A DNA stretch of 64,000 bases from Desulfuromonas thiophila (GCF_900101955.1 NZ_FNAQ01000001.1:375358-439357), one strand, 5' to 3'; counted from the first letter of the stretch, positions 42,230 to 52,537 are shown. Translations and numbers: made by a program. Notes: generated by a model from the sequence alone, not told the origin.

Positions 42230-44908
42230 ATGGCCGACCGTGTCGACCATCTGTATCTGATCGACGGTTCCTCCTACATCTACCGCGCCTACTACGCCAT
42301 CCGTCATTTGTCGACTTCGCGCGGGCTGCCCTGCAATGCCGTGCTGGGGTTCACCAAGATGCTGCTCAAGGTGCTGCGCGAACAGCAGCCCGCGTATCTG
42401 GCAGTGGTGTTCGATGCCCGGGGGCCAACCTTTCGTACGGAACTGTACCCCGCCTACAAGGCCAACCGAGCCGCCATGCCGGAGGATCTGGTGCCGCAGA
42501 TCCCGCTGATCAAGCAGATGGTGCGCGCCCTGAACCTGCCGCAGATCGAGCAACAGGGCTTCGAGGCCGATGATCTCATCGCCACCCTGACCCGCCGCCA
42601 ACTGGTGCTTGGCGGAGCGGTGACCATTGTCAGCAGCGACAAGGATCTGATGCAGCTGGTTGGGCCGCAGGTGCGCATGCTCGATACCATGAAGGACCGG
42701 GTTATCGGTCCGGCCGAGGTGGCCGAGCGCTTTGGCGGGGCTGAGCGGGTTGTCGAGGTGCAGGCCCTGGCCGGCGACAGCTCGGACAATGTGCCGGGTG
42801 TGCCCGGTATCGGTGAAAAGACCGCCCGCGAGCTGATCGACCGTTTTGGTACCCTGGAGCAGCTGCTGGCTCGTTGTGACGAGGTCAGTGGCGTCAAGCG
42901 GCGCGAGAATCTCAGAAATTACGCCGACCAGGCGCGACTTTCGCGCCAGCTGGTCACCCTGGTCGATACGGTGCCCCTGGCGGACCTGCCCGCCGACCTG
43001 CGGCCGGGCGAGCCGGATCGTCCCGCGTTGGCGGCGCTGCTGCGCGAGTTGGAATTCCAGCAGCTCTACGAGGACTTCGGGCTGGCGCTGTCATCGCCCG
43101 CTGCTGCCGCCGGGGATTATCGCTGCGTGACCGATGCCGTCGAGCTGAAGGCGCTGGTGGCGCAGTTGCGCGCGGCCGGAGGATTTGCCCTGGATACCGA
43201 AACCACCTCCCTGGTGCCGCGCCAGGCCGAGCTGGTTGGCCTGTCCTTTGCCGTAGCCGCCGGTCAGGCCTGGTATGTGCCGGTCGGCCACTGTGGCGCC
43301 GATGCTGCCGTCCAGTTGCCACGGGCCCAGGTGCTGGCGGCGTTACGGCCGCTGCTGGAGGATGACCGCCTGAACAAGGTTGGCCAGAACCTGAAATACG
43401 ACGTCCAGGTGCTGCGCGGTGCTGGTATTGAACTGCGCGGCATACAGGCCGATACCCTGCTGCAGTCGTATCTGCTGTTCCCGGCGGCCCGTTCCCACGG
43501 TTTGGATGCCCTGGCGCTGGAACACTGCGATCATCAGATGATTCGCTACGAGGAGGTGGTCGGCAGTGGCAAGGCGCAGAAGCCCTTCGCCGCCGTGTCC
43601 CTGGATGAAGCCAGTCGCTATGCCGCCGAGGATGCTGATTTTACCTGGCGGCTGTACCAGAAGTTCGACCCGCTGTTGCAGGCGGAGTTGCGTCGCCTGT
43701 TCGAGCAGGTCGAAATGCCGCTGCTGCACGAGCTGATCGACATGGAATGGCATGGCATGGCCATCGACTGTGACCATCTGGCGGCCTTAAGTGCCGAATT
43801 TCAGCAGCAGATTGACGCTCTGCAGCAGCAGATTCATCAGCTGGCCGGCACGGCCTTCAATCTCAATTCACCCAAGCAACTTGGTGAAGTGCTGTTTGAA
43901 ACCCTGGCGTTGCCGCATGGCAAAAAGACCAAGACCGGTTGGTCGACGGCCGTTGATGTGCTCACTGGCCTGGCTGACGCCCATCCCATCGTTGCTCTCA
44001 TCCTTGAATATCGTTCTCTGGCCAAGCTCAAGGGGACCTACAGCGACAGTCTGCCGCGGCTAGTTGACCCTGCCAGTGGCCGGATTCATTCCAGTTTCAA
44101 TCAGGCCGTTACCGCCACCGGCCGGCTATCGTCGAGCGAGCCGAATCTGCAGAACATCCCCATCCGCAGCGAGGCCGGCCGTCGCATCCGCCAGGCCTTC
44201 ATCGCGCCGCCGGGTCATCTGCTGCTGGCCGCCGATTATTCACAGATTGAGCTGCGGGTGATGGCGCATCTGGCCGATGAGCCGCACCTGCAGCACAGCT
44301 TTGCCACCGATGAGGATATTCACCGCCGTACCGCCAGCGAGCTGTTTGGCGTTTTTCCTGAACTGGTCAGTGACGAACAGCGCCGCCGGGCCAAAACCAT
44401 CAATTTCGGCGTGCTCTACGGCATGGGTGCCTTCAGCCTGGCGCGGGAGCTGGGCATTCCAACCGGTGAGGCCAAGCGCTATATCGACAGCTATTTCGCC
44501 CGCTATCCGGCGGTGCTGCGTTTTATCGAACAACAGAAGCAGTTGGCCGCGGCACAGGGCTATGTCACCACGCTGCTTGGCCGACGCTGTGCCGTTGCCG
44601 ACATCCACAGCAAAAATGGTCAGGTGCGCAGTCAGGCCGAACGCAACGCCGTCAACTATCCGGTGCAGGGTTCGGCTGCTGATATCATCAAGGTGGCCAT
44701 GGTGGGTGTCGGACGGGTGCTGCGTCAGCAAGGGCTGAAAAGTCGCATGGTGTTGCAGGTGCACGACGAACTGCTGTTCGAGGTGCCGTTGGCCGAGCGC
44801 GAGGCGGTCGAGGCTCTGGTGCGTCAGCAGATGGAACAGGCTGTCGCATTGCGGGTGCCACTGCGGGTCGATCTTGGCTGGGGTCGCAACTGGAGCGAGG
44901 CCCACTGA
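42230..44908 (+). CDS. polA: DNA polymerase I
   Basis: 892 residues, all three domains. The 5'-3' exonuclease opens LYLIDGSSYIYRAYYA and has the H3TH GVPGIGEKTA. The 3'-5' proofreading domain keeps ALDTETTSL, NLKYDVQVL and YAAEDADFT, so it should be active. The polymerase has the motif A region LLAADYSQIELRV, motif B RRRAKTINFGVLYGMG and motif C LQVHDELLFEV. The start at 42230 follows AAGGGG. Confidence 0.97.
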   Translation: MADRVDHLYLIDGSSYIYRAYYAIRHLSTSRGLPCNAVLGFTKMLLKVLREQQPAYLAVVFDARGPTFRTELYPAYKANRAAMPEDLVPQIPLIKQMVRALNLPQIEQQGFEADDLIATLTRRQLVLGGAVTIVSSDKDLMQLVGPQVRMLDTMKDRVIGPAEVAERFGGAERVVEVQALAGDSSDNVPGVPGIGEKTARELIDRFGTLEQLLARCDEVSGVKRRENLRNYADQARLSRQLVTLVDTVPLADLPADLRPGEPDRPALAALLRELEFQQLYEDFGLALSSPAAAAGDYRCVTDAVELKALVAQLRAAGGFALDTETTSLVPRQAELVGLSFAVAAGQAWYVPVGHCGADAAVQLPRAQVLAALRPLLEDDRLNKVGQNLKYDVQVLRGAGIELRGIQADTLLQSYLLFPAARSHGLDALALEHCDHQMIRYEEVVGSGKAQKPFAAVSLDEASRYAAEDADFTWRLYQKFDPLLQAELRRLFEQVEMPLLHELIDMEWHGMAIDCDHLAALSAEFQQQIDALQQQIHQLAGTAFNLNSPKQLGEVLFETLALPHGKKTKTGWSTAVDVLTGLADAHPIVALILEYRSLAKLKGTYSDSLPRLVDPASGRIHSSFNQAVTATGRLSSSEPNLQNIPIRSEAGRRIRQAFIAPPGHLLLAADYSQIELRVMAHLADEPHLQHSFATDEDIHRRTASELFGVFPELVSDEQRRRAKTINFGVLYGMGAFSLARELGIPTGEAKRYIDSYFARYPAVLRFIEQQKQLAAAQGYVTTLLGRRCAVADIHSKNGQVRSQAERNAVNYPVQGSAADIIKVAMVGVGRVLRQQGLKSRMVLQVHDELLFEVPLAEREAVEALVRQQMEQAVALRVPLRVDLGWGRNWSEAH

Positions 44909-44978
44909 CCGATTGCCACTGTCTCATGGCAGGGATTTTCTACCCGTTGACGAAGACCAGGGGTTGCTTGCCGCAGGC

Positions 44979-45005
44979 TTGAAATTGGCCGATATCGGTT
45001 ATACT
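44979..45005 (+). promoter_or_regulatory. Candidate promoter of the beta-hydroxyacid dehydrogenase gene
   Basis: TTGAAA, 15 bp, TATACT, ending about 47 bases before the ATG at 45053. The -10 is excellent; the spacing is short. Confidence 0.4.
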
Positions 45006-45052
45006 ATCGCCGGAACCACAGAGAGCCATCAGGCGCTAAAGGAGGGGAGCAC

Positions 45053-45919
45053 ATGATCAAGGAAATCGGCTTTATCGGTCTCGGCACGGTCGGCAAATCC
45101 ATGGCGCGTAATCTGCTCAAGGGCAATTACCAGCTGACCGTGTACGACAGCCGCAAGGGAACGGTTGAGGAACTGGTGGCTCAGGGCGCCAAGGGGGCAA
45201 GCACCGCCATTGAGGCCGCTCGGGGCAAGGACATGGTCATTGCCGTGCTGCCGGATGAAAAGGGCTTGCGTCAGGCGTTCTTCGCCGAAGAGGGCTTTCT
45301 GGCCGGTATTGATCCTGGCACCATTCTGTGTGATATGGGAACCCATTCGCTGGAGTTGACCAAGGAACTGGAAAAGCACGCGGCCCAGCGCAAAATCCAG
45401 TTTGTCGACGCGCCGGTGTGGGGCACCAAGGAGCACGCCGCCCACGGCTTGCTGACCATTCTGGTAGGTGGCGATAATGCCGTGGTCAGCCGCTGTCGCG
45501 AGGTGCTGTCCTATGTTGGCCTTAATATTCTGCATGTCGGCGGTGTCGGCGATGCCACCCGGATGAAGTTTGTCGTCACTCTGATGCAGTCGCATCTGAT
45601 GGAGGCTCTGGCCGAGAGTCTGGTATTCGGCGAGCGGCTGGGATTCAGCAACGATCAGATCATGGAGGTGCTTGATGCCGGCGGCGTGGCCTCGCCGTTG
45701 CTGCACAAGAAGGGCCGCTCCGTCGCGCGGGGTGATTTCAGCCGTAACCTGGCGCTGAAGTATGTTTACGAGGGCCTGCGCAAGGTGAAGGAGGCGGCCG
45801 ATATCACCGGCACCCGTTTGCCGGCGATGGAATCGGTGCTGGATGTTTACGGCGAAGCCATGGCTGACGGCCGGGGTGAAGAGGATTTCTCCGCTGTCAT
45901 CAAGGTGCTGAAAAAATAG
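45053..45919 (+). CDS. Beta-hydroxyacid dehydrogenase (3-hydroxyisobutyrate dehydrogenase family)
   Basis: 288 residues. The Rossmann opening GFIGLGTVGKSMARNLLKG is followed by the substrate-binding VDAPVWGTKEHAAHG (the usual DAPVSGG region with changes) and the catalytic lysine in TRMKFVVTLMQ. The family includes 3-hydroxyisobutyrate, tartronate semialdehyde and succinic semialdehyde/glyoxylate reductases; the Trp-Gly-Thr change makes the last type possible, but the substrate is undecided. GGAGGGGAG precedes the ATG. It is a single gene with its own terminator. Confidence 0.88.
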   Translation: MIKEIGFIGLGTVGKSMARNLLKGNYQLTVYDSRKGTVEELVAQGAKGASTAIEAARGKDMVIAVLPDEKGLRQAFFAEEGFLAGIDPGTILCDMGTHSLELTKELEKHAAQRKIQFVDAPVWGTKEHAAHGLLTILVGGDNAVVSRCREVLSYVGLNILHVGGVGDATRMKFVVTLMQSHLMEALAESLVFGERLGFSNDQIMEVLDAGGVASPLLHKKGRSVARGDFSRNLALKYVYEGLRKVKEAADITGTRLPAMESVLDVYGEAMADGRGEEDFSAVIKVLKK

Positions 45920-45956
45920 GCCGCTGCGGCCTGTGATCGTATGAAGGGATTGTCCA

Positions 45957-45988
45957 CAGGGGAAGCCGGAAAGGCTTCCCCTGTTTTT
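45957..45988 (+). terminator. Terminator after the dehydrogenase gene
   Basis: 11-bp stem CAGGGGAAGCC/GGCTTCCCCTG, loop GGAAA, then TTTTT. Confidence 0.85.
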
Positions 45989-46050
45989 ATGGCTTGTTAT
46001 TGCGGGCAATGGCCGGGGTCGTTGCCGTTTTTTCCGAGGAGAAGATCATT

Positions 46051-46521
46051 ATGCGTTTGTCTGTCGCGTCTGTCCTGATGTCTGCGGCTCTGGTCCTGTT
46101 GCTGGTTGGTGCGGGCTGGGCCGCGCCCTTTCGCTTGAGCGAAACGGAATTTATGCGTTGGGTCCAGACCCAGCAACTGCCCGGTTTTGTGGCGGATGAG
46201 GAGAGTCTGGAAAACTACGATGACCGGGAGTTTACCCTCGATTTCATGGCAACGGGGGCGCCCCAGCATCTGTCGATCAAGATCGAGCCGGGCTCCATGG
46301 CTGAACTTAAGGGCGATCCCAATCTGGCAACCTATGTCGAAGGCCAGTTTCAGGGCCGCCGGCTGGCTTACTGTACACTCAAGAGCATGGCCGGCATGTC
46401 GCTGCTGTATCTTGACCTGCCGGAGCGGGGCGCGCAGCTGCGCCTGCTGACCGCGCCACAGAAAAGCCGGGCCGATATGGAGCGGCTGCTGGCGGCCTTC
46501 GATCTGTCCGCCTTGCGCTAA
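46051..46521 (+). CDS. Exported hypothetical protein (156 aa)
   Basis: GAGGAG precedes the ATG. The signal peptide is MRLSVASVLMSAALVLLLVGAGWA. The mature part of about 130 residues is mixed alpha/beta with LDFMATGAPQHLSIKIEPGS and ends in a helical LLAAFDLSALR. One cysteine. No family recognised. A long exported propeller-like protein is encoded nine bases downstream and probably co-transcribed. Confidence 0.8.
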   Translation: MRLSVASVLMSAALVLLLVGAGWAAPFRLSETEFMRWVQTQQLPGFVADEESLENYDDREFTLDFMATGAPQHLSIKIEPGSMAELKGDPNLATYVEGQFQGRRLAYCTLKSMAGMSLLYLDLPERGAQLRLLTAPQKSRADMERLLAAFDLSALR

Positions 46522-46530
46522 GAGTGCGGG

Positions 46531-48228
46531 GTGGTGGGCTGCTATAGGCGTATTGTCCTCTGGTCTGTGCTGCTGCATTTGGCGCTGTGGGGTGGTGGGC
46601 TGACCCGCGCTCCGGCGCAGGGTCTGGTCCTGCATCCGCACCCCGGCCGGTTGCAGGCCTTGGCGGCATTACCCGATGGGGCGGTGCTGGCGGTGGGGGA
46701 GGTGCTGTGGCCCCAGGCCGGGGCTTTGCCAGGGGCCGCGCCGCAGATGCGCGGTCTGGTGGCGCGGCTGGGAGCCGACGGTTTGCTGTGCTGGAGTCGC
46801 ACCTACGCCTGCGGGACCAGCTGTCAGTTGACAGCAGTGGCCGCCCTGCCGGATGGCGGTGCTCTGGCGCTGGGCAGTTGCGCTGCCGTTGCCGCTGGTC
46901 CAAGGTCGGCCTGGGCGCTCTGTCTTGATGCGCAGGGCGCTATCCGCTGGCAGTGGTGTAGCGACCCATCGCAGGACAGAATCGGTGTGGCCGTGGCGGC
47001 TGCTGCGCCCGATTACCTGGTGGTGGTGCTGCGGCAGACTGACCAGCAGCAGCCGCACCTGCAGTTGGTGCAGCTTGACGCGGCGGGACAGGCCCGCTGG
47101 CTGGCTACGCCGGAGGATGGGCCGCTGATCCCTGCCCGATTGCAGCTGCTGCCCCAGCAGCGGCCGCCGGCGCTGCCGCCGGGCGCGTTAGCGCTGACCG
47201 CATCGCAGCCCATTGCGCCCTGTGGCACACGACCGCTGGTGTTGTGGCTTGATCCGGCCGGCCGGTTGTTGCGTCGTCAGGTGTTGGGCGCGGCGGGCTC
47301 GGTGCCGCAGCTGCTAGCGCTGGCTGATGGTTTGCTGGCTGGCTGGACAGGTCTCGATCTTCAGCAGCGGGCTTTTCCACAGCTGGTCTGGCTGACCGCC
47401 GACGGCTACCGCGAACTGCCGCTGGCGCGGCAAGTGGCTGGTGATGTCGAGCTGATCGGGCTGGCGCATTGTGCCGTGGCTGGGCAGACGGCGGGGCCGG
47501 TGGTGCTGGGGCTGAATGTCACGGCGCCTGCTGCTGCCGGCCAGGTGTGGTTGCAGTTGCTGGCAGCCTTCCCCCCGGTGGTGGTGGAAGGGGTGGCCAG
47601 GCCGGGCGCAGTGCTGCGTTTGTTGCGGGATGTGCGGGGCGAAGCGCTGTTGCTGACCGGTTCGACCCTGCTGCTGGCCGGCGCCGCGCCGGCTGGCCCG
47701 GCGGGTGGCCGACCCTGGTTGTATCGCATGGATTTGGCCGAGATCGATGGCGAGAGTCTGGCGTTGGGGCCTGTGACGGTCGCGCCGCCGCAGGAGGGCG
47801 AATGGTGTGATCCGCAGCTGCTACTGACGGCACGAAATGGAGCCATGCAGCTGCTGGCCGAGCGTTGGGTGCCGCCCGAGGCGGCCTGGCCCTGGCCCGT
47901 TTTGCGCGGCCAAACGCTGGCCGGCGAGGAATGCTGGCGCCAGTTGCTGCCCTATGCCAATGGCCGAATCTGCTGGCTGCAACCTTTGCCTGAAACGGCT
48001 GAGATTCTGGTCGGAGTAACGGTGCCGGCTGTGCCTGGTCCGGCTGCCTTGCGTTTGTTGCGTCTGTCGTCGCAGGGAGTGGTGCAGCAGGACTGGCTTT
48101 GTGGCGAATGGCCGGGACAGATCGACGGGGTTCAGATTGGATCGGCTGGTGCGTTGCTGGTACAGGGCCGGCTGGAGACGCCGGCGGGGCCGCAGCTGTT
48201 GCGTCTGTCTTTGCCCGCTGGCTTGTGA
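46531..48228 (+). CDS. Exported beta-propeller-like repeat protein (565 aa)
   Basis: Starts at GTG 46531 (or the next GTG). The signal-like segment is RRIVLWSVLLHLALWGGGL. Repeats of the type 'LAALPDGAVLAVGEV...ARLGADGLLCWSRTY' recur (VAALPDGGALALGSC, LCLDAQGAIRWQW, VQLDAAGQARWLA, LWLDPAGRLLRRQ), as in bacterial beta-propeller surface or periplasmic proteins. There are no catalytic motifs. Rich in Leu, Ala and Gln. Convergent with the TonB receptor gene, with only eight bases between the two stops. Confidence 0.7.
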   Translation: MVGCYRRIVLWSVLLHLALWGGGLTRAPAQGLVLHPHPGRLQALAALPDGAVLAVGEVLWPQAGALPGAAPQMRGLVARLGADGLLCWSRTYACGTSCQLTAVAALPDGGALALGSCAAVAAGPRSAWALCLDAQGAIRWQWCSDPSQDRIGVAVAAAAPDYLVVVLRQTDQQQPHLQLVQLDAAGQARWLATPEDGPLIPARLQLLPQQRPPALPPGALALTASQPIAPCGTRPLVLWLDPAGRLLRRQVLGAAGSVPQLLALADGLLAGWTGLDLQQRAFPQLVWLTADGYRELPLARQVAGDVELIGLAHCAVAGQTAGPVVLGLNVTAPAAAGQVWLQLLAAFPPVVVEGVARPGAVLRLLRDVRGEALLLTGSTLLLAGAAPAGPAGGRPWLYRMDLAEIDGESLALGPVTVAPPQEGEWCDPQLLLTARNGAMQLLAERWVPPEAAWPWPVLRGQTLAGEECWRQLLPYANGRICWLQPLPETAEILVGVTVPAVPGPAALRLLRLSSQGVVQQDWLCGEWPGQIDGVQIGSAGALLVQGRLETPAGPQLLRLSLPAGL

Positions 48229-48236
48229 CGACGTTA

Positions 48237-50093
48237 TCAGGATTGCCAGCTGATGCCGACCAGCAGCCAGCGGCCGGGTCGCTCGACAAAGCCACTTTCA
48301 TGACCTTTCTGGTCAAACAGGTCGGTGACGTCGAGATGGCAGGACCAGTGACGATCGAATTGCCAGCGCAGGCGGCTATCGACCAGCAGGGCGTCCTCGC
48401 CGCCGAAACGACGTTCGTAGCGCAGCTGTAGCCGCTGGCTGAGCGGGGGCAACCACTGCAGTTGCAGGCCGGTGTGCAACTGATGACGCAGCTGATCACG
48501 ACTGTACTTGGTTTCCAGACCGTTGCTGCTGAAATCACTGTGGAGCCAGCTGTAGTTCAGCTCAAGCTGAACCAGCCAGGGCAGCAGCGGCCAGGGCTGT
48601 TGCCAGGTCAGGCCGCTTTCAACACCCCAGTTGCGGCTGTGGGCGACATTGCGCACCTGCCAGAGGGTTTCTCCGGGGGCCTGGGCCCAGTCGATCAGGT
48701 TGTCGCTGTCACGCCGGAACAGGCTTAAATGGGCCTGACGGTGCTGGTCCTGCCAGCGCAGACCCGTTTCCCAGGTGGTTGCCTCTTCCGGTTTCAGGTC
48801 GGCATCGCCCCGGTGGTTGGGGGTCTGGTAGTACATTTCGGTGTAGGTCGGAATGCGGAAGCTGCCGCCGACGGCAGCGAACCAGTGCCACTGCCGGTTG
48901 ATGGCCAGACTGATCTCGGCACCCGGCCAGCTCTGCCAGCCCCAGCGCCGGCTGTAAAGGGCATGGAGTCCGCCTCCGAGTTGCAGACGATCGCCCAGGG
49001 CGTAGCGCTGATTGAAAAACAGGTTATGCAGGTGGCGCTGGTGGTCGCCCAGGCTGCTGCTGCGGATTTGCTGCCAGTCGCCGCTGTAGCCGAAACTGCT
49101 CTGCCCCAGGGCGGATTCCAGCGAGCCCTGCAGGCCCGGTGTCAGGTTGTGGCTGGTGCTGTCATTGCTGAACCAGCGGCCGTTGTAGGCATAACGGTAG
49201 CGGTCCTCGTGGCGGTTGAGGCTCAGCGTCGGCCGCCAGTGCAGTCGTTCGCCGTACAACTCGGCGGCCAGCAGGGCGCGGGCGTTGCGACTGCGTTCCT
49301 TCTGCTGCGGATCGTCGAAATAGTAGCGGCTGGCGCCGTAATCCCGCTCGCTCAGGGCCAGCAAGGCCTGCATTTCCTGGCCGGCCAGTTCCCCCTGGGC
49401 CTGATAGTTGATCACCTTGCTGTTGAAGCCTGTTGGTTCGTCGTGGCGGTGTCCGGAACTGTACAGGTGCCCGGCGCCAAGGCGGTGATGCCAGTTGCCC
49501 AGCTGCCAACGCGCCTGCCCCTGGGCGTTGAGGGCGTCGTGATCGCCAGCGCTGAGGTCGGCACGCCAGGCTGGGCCCTTGCTGGCGCGGGTGACGATGT
49601 TGATGGCTCCGGCCATGGCGTTGGCGCCATAAAGGCGGGCGCTGGGACCCTTGACAATCTCGATGCGTTCGATATCGGCCAGCTGCAGGGGCAAATCGAG
49701 GTTATGGTGGCCGGTCTGGGGGTTGACCTGCGGAATGCCATTAATCAGAATCAGAGTCTGTTCGAAGCTGCCGCCGCGAATGGCGACATCCGCCTGCTGC
49801 CCAAAGGGGCCGCGCTGGCGCAGGTCGACGCCGCTGACTTGTTCCAGGGCGTCGAACAGGCTGCCGCCGGGCAGCCGTTCCAGATCGGCCCGTTCAAGGA
49901 TGGTCACGGTCTGAGCGGCTTCCTGCAGGGGCTGGGGGCTGCGGCTGGCGCTGACGATGAGCTCCGCCAGCTGTTGCCGCGGTTCGGCCGCAGCGTTACC
50001 CGCAAGCGTCACAACCACGACAACCGTGAGGAGCAATGCCCTCAAGGGCTTGTGCTGGGGCAGGGCAGCAGGTGAATGATGGAACAGGGACAT
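48237..50093 (-). CDS. TonB-dependent outer-membrane receptor (BtuB/FhuA type)
   Basis: 618 residues. The signal peptide ends near 36 (AGNAAA). The TonB box region is LAELIVSASRSPQPLQEA. A plug domain (about 45-160) has ADVAIRGGSFEQTLILING and IERIEIVKGPSARLYGANAMAGAINI. A 22-strand barrel follows, rich in aromatic residues. The small size and plug sequence resemble BtuB-like receptors, but no cobalamin riboswitch is visible upstream; instead a pair of palindromes is present. The substrate is undetermined. GAGGAG precedes the ATG. Confidence 0.9.
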   Translation of the reverse strand: MSLFHHSPAALPQHKPLRALLLTVVVVVTLAGNAAAEPRQQLAELIVSASRSPQPLQEAAQTVTILERADLERLPGGSLFDALEQVSGVDLRQRGPFGQQADVAIRGGSFEQTLILINGIPQVNPQTGHHNLDLPLQLADIERIEIVKGPSARLYGANAMAGAINIVTRASKGPAWRADLSAGDHDALNAQGQARWQLGNWHHRLGAGHLYSSGHRHDEPTGFNSKVINYQAQGELAGQEMQALLALSERDYGASRYYFDDPQQKERSRNARALLAAELYGERLHWRPTLSLNRHEDRYRYAYNGRWFSNDSTSHNLTPGLQGSLESALGQSSFGYSGDWQQIRSSSLGDHQRHLHNLFFNQRYALGDRLQLGGGLHALYSRRWGWQSWPGAEISLAINRQWHWFAAVGGSFRIPTYTEMYYQTPNHRGDADLKPEEATTWETGLRWQDQHRQAHLSLFRRDSDNLIDWAQAPGETLWQVRNVAHSRNWGVESGLTWQQPWPLLPWLVQLELNYSWLHSDFSSNGLETKYSRDQLRHQLHTGLQLQWLPPLSQRLQLRYERRFGGEDALLVDSRLRWQFDRHWSCHLDVTDLFDQKGHESGFVERPGRWLLVGISWQS

Positions 50094-50144
50094 GGCAGCT
50101 CCTCTTTTTGCCTCAGGGGTCAGACCCGGCTATGGCGTGCATTG

Positions 50145-50172
50145 GTCAACTCATGATAAGGTCTGGGTTGAC
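50145..50172. promoter_or_regulatory. Palindromic operator candidate 1 upstream of the TonB receptor gene
   Basis: GTCAAC-N16-GTTGAC, 28 bp, 52 bases upstream of the receptor ATG. A second site of identical architecture starts 58 bp farther on. Confidence 0.5.
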
Positions 50173-50202
50173 GATGGATTGAAGCAGGCCAGGCCTGGTT
50201 TT

Positions 50203-50230
50203 GTCAACCATGTTTATTGTTCTGGTTGAC
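50203..50230. promoter_or_regulatory. Palindromic operator candidate 2 upstream of the TonB receptor gene
   Basis: GTCAAC-N16-GTTGAC with one more paired base on each side internally (GTCAACC/GGTTGAC). Same half-sites and spacing as the first copy. Confidence 0.5.
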
Positions 50231-50389
50231 GTAGGGCTGGCCGGGCTCCCGGCATGGACAAGCGATACAAACCTGCCATACTGCCAAAGACCTGCTGGCA
50301 GGCAGTCCGTAAGGGCTGACCAGGGGGAGCGTTAAGACCGAGCGGCGGCGCCTGCGGGAGTCCGGCCGTCGCTGTTCAGGGAGCCACCG

Positions 50390-52486
50390 ATGGAAGATCT
50401 CCACCAACAACAGGTACCGCAAATTGCCCTGCACCTGTGGCCGGTGGATGGTCTGCTGGTGCTTGATGCCTGTGGTCGGGTGCAGTCGATGACGGCTTCC
50501 GTGCGAACCCTGCTGCAGCGTTACGGTATCGGTGTCGCCGCCCTGCAGCAGGTGCTGCCGGCCGGATTGCGACGGCTGGAGCAGGCCGGCTCGGCCATGG
50601 AGCAGGTCGCCTGTCCCGATCTGCTGCCAGGCTTGGCGCCGCAGGACAATCTCTGGTCGCTGCAGTTGCTCTACGATGGCCAGGGTGGCCAGCAGGCTGT
50701 CCTGCTGCGTCATCACAGTTCGGCTGATGGCGCCGCGGCCGATCTCTGGCAGGCATTGCTGCTGCATCTTGATCTGCCACTGGTGGTGACGGATGCGCCC
50801 GGTCGTTTGCTGTTTATCAACCCGGCCGCCCGCCGGTTGCTGGGTGAAGCGCCGCAGGTCGGTGCCGCCGGGGTGTTTCTGCCGGCCCTGACCGCCACCG
50901 AGAATGACCAACTGGCTGCCTATCGTCTGACGGTGCTTTCCACCGGTGAGGCTCTGGTGGCCCGATCAGTGCCGGAGTGTGGTGGCCAGACCCTCTACGA
51001 GGTCACCTTTACTCCGCTGCTGAATGAAGCTGGCCAGGTTTATGCCCTCATCGAAACCCTGCACGATCTGTCCCATACCCAGCAGATGGAGCTGCGTCTT
51101 GGACAGCAAGAGGAACGCCTGCAGCAGATGCTGCTGTACGACCAGATGACCCGACTGCCCAGCCGCTTGCAGTTCGGCAAGCGGCTTGATGCCGCGATTG
51201 CCCGGGCTGCCCAGCGCGGTGATCAACTGGCGGTGATCTGTCTCGATCTCGATAACTTTCGCAAGGTCAATGATTCGCTTGGCCACGATGTCGGTGATAT
51301 GGTGCTACGCCAGGTGGCGGAAAGACTCAGCGCCAGCGTCGGCGTCAACGACATGGTGGCGCGGCTCAGTGGAGATGATTTCTTTGTTTTGCTTGACCGC
51401 CTGCTCGATGCGGATCACGCTCGGGTGGTGGTGGAAAACATGTTCTGGGCCATCCGCGAGCGCCTGCCGGTGGCGGGTTACGAGCTGTTTCTTACCGCCA
51501 GCGCCGGCATCAGTCTCTATCCGGCGGATGCCCGTCAGACCCAGGGGCTGATGCGCTGTGCCGATGTGGCCATGCACAAGAGCAAACGGCGTGGCGGCAA
51601 TGGTTTTCAGTTTTTCACGCCGGAACTCGACCGCAACCTGCGCCATTACCTGGCCCTCGAAGCCGATCTGCAACAGGCCCTGCCGCGCGGGCAGCTGCAT
51701 CTGCTGTATCAGCCGCAGTATGCTCTGCGCGATGGTCGCCTGATCGGACTGGAGGCGCTGCTGCGTTGGCAGCACCCGGAGCGGGGAGCTATCGGGCCGA
51801 CCGAATTCATCCCGGTGGCTGAAAACAGCGGCCTGATCGTCGAACTCGGCTACTGGGTGCTGGAACAGGCTTGCCGGCAGAACCGCGTCTGGCAGTTGCA
51901 GGGCCTGCCGCCGGTGGTGGTTGCGGTGAACATCTCGCCCCGCCAGTTCCGGCTTTCCAGCCTGGTGGCGGATGTTGCGGCCATTCTGCAGCGCAGTGGA
52001 CTGGATCCCCACCATCTGGAGCTGGAGATTACCGAGGGAACCATCATGGAGGATGTGGAACTGGCCATTGCCACAATGGAGCAGCTCAGTGCCATGGGTA
52101 TTCGCTTGTCCATTGATGACTTCGGTACTGGCTATTCCTCGTTGAGCTATCTGCGTCGTTTTCGTATTTCCAAGCTCAAGATTGATCGCTCCTTTGTCGA
52201 AACGATTGTCGAGGAACCGGGTGCGGCCCGGATCGCCCACTCCATCGTTGATCTGGCCCGCAACCTGGGTCTGGCGGTAATTGCCGAGGGGGTGGAGAAC
52301 AGTGCTCAGTTGCACTGCCTGCGCCGGTTTGGTTGTGAGGAGGTACAGGGCTATCTGCTGGGAGTACCCGTACCGGTGGCGCTGGTGCCGGACTGTTTTC
52401 GTGTGCCGCCGGCACTGGCGGCCTGTAATGATAGCGGATCTGATGATCTGCGGTGTCCAAGCGTTTGCGACAACGAGTTGGAATGA
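50390..52486 (+). CDS. PAS-GGDEF(degenerate)-EAL c-di-GMP phosphodiesterase
   Basis: 698 residues, no membrane helices. PAS-like sensor regions cover about 1-240. The GGDEF-type domain (about 255-415) carries SGDDF instead of GGDEF, so it is probably not a cyclase and may be regulatory. The EAL domain (about 430-680) has [30 protein letters not shown] and KIDRSFV, the full metal and catalytic set, so phosphodiesterase activity is expected. GGGAG precedes the ATG. It opens a run of c-di-GMP genes on the + strand. Confidence 0.9.
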   Translation: MEDLHQQQVPQIALHLWPVDGLLVLDACGRVQSMTASVRTLLQRYGIGVAALQQVLPAGLRRLEQAGSAMEQVACPDLLPGLAPQDNLWSLQLLYDGQGGQQAVLLRHHSSADGAAADLWQALLLHLDLPLVVTDAPGRLLFINPAARRLLGEAPQVGAAGVFLPALTATENDQLAAYRLTVLSTGEALVARSVPECGGQTLYEVTFTPLLNEAGQVYALIETLHDLSHTQQMELRLGQQEERLQQMLLYDQMTRLPSRLQFGKRLDAAIARAAQRGDQLAVICLDLDNFRKVNDSLGHDVGDMVLRQVAERLSASVGVNDMVARLSGDDFFVLLDRLLDADHARVVVENMFWAIRERLPVAGYELFLTASAGISLYPADARQTQGLMRCADVAMHKSKRRGGNGFQFFTPELDRNLRHYLALEADLQQALPRGQLHLLYQPQYALRDGRLIGLEALLRWQHPERGAIGPTEFIPVAENSGLIVELGYWVLEQACRQNRVWQLQGLPPVVVAVNISPRQFRLSSLVADVAAILQRSGLDPHHLELEITEGTIMEDVELAIATMEQLSAMGIRLSIDDFGTGYSSLSYLRRFRISKLKIDRSFVETIVEEPGAARIAHSIVDLARNLGLAVIAEGVENSAQLHCLRRFGCEEVQGYLLGVPVPVALVPDCFRVPPALAACNDSGSDDLRCPSVCDNELE

Positions 52487-52537
52487 CGGACAAACTCAAG
52501 AACGCGCGACTTTGTCGAACGGCGCGTGGAGGAGCGG

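Noticed and set aside
50094-50144. Cobalamin riboswitch for the BtuB-like receptor
   Set aside because: No B12-box-like sequence was found in the 300 bp upstream.
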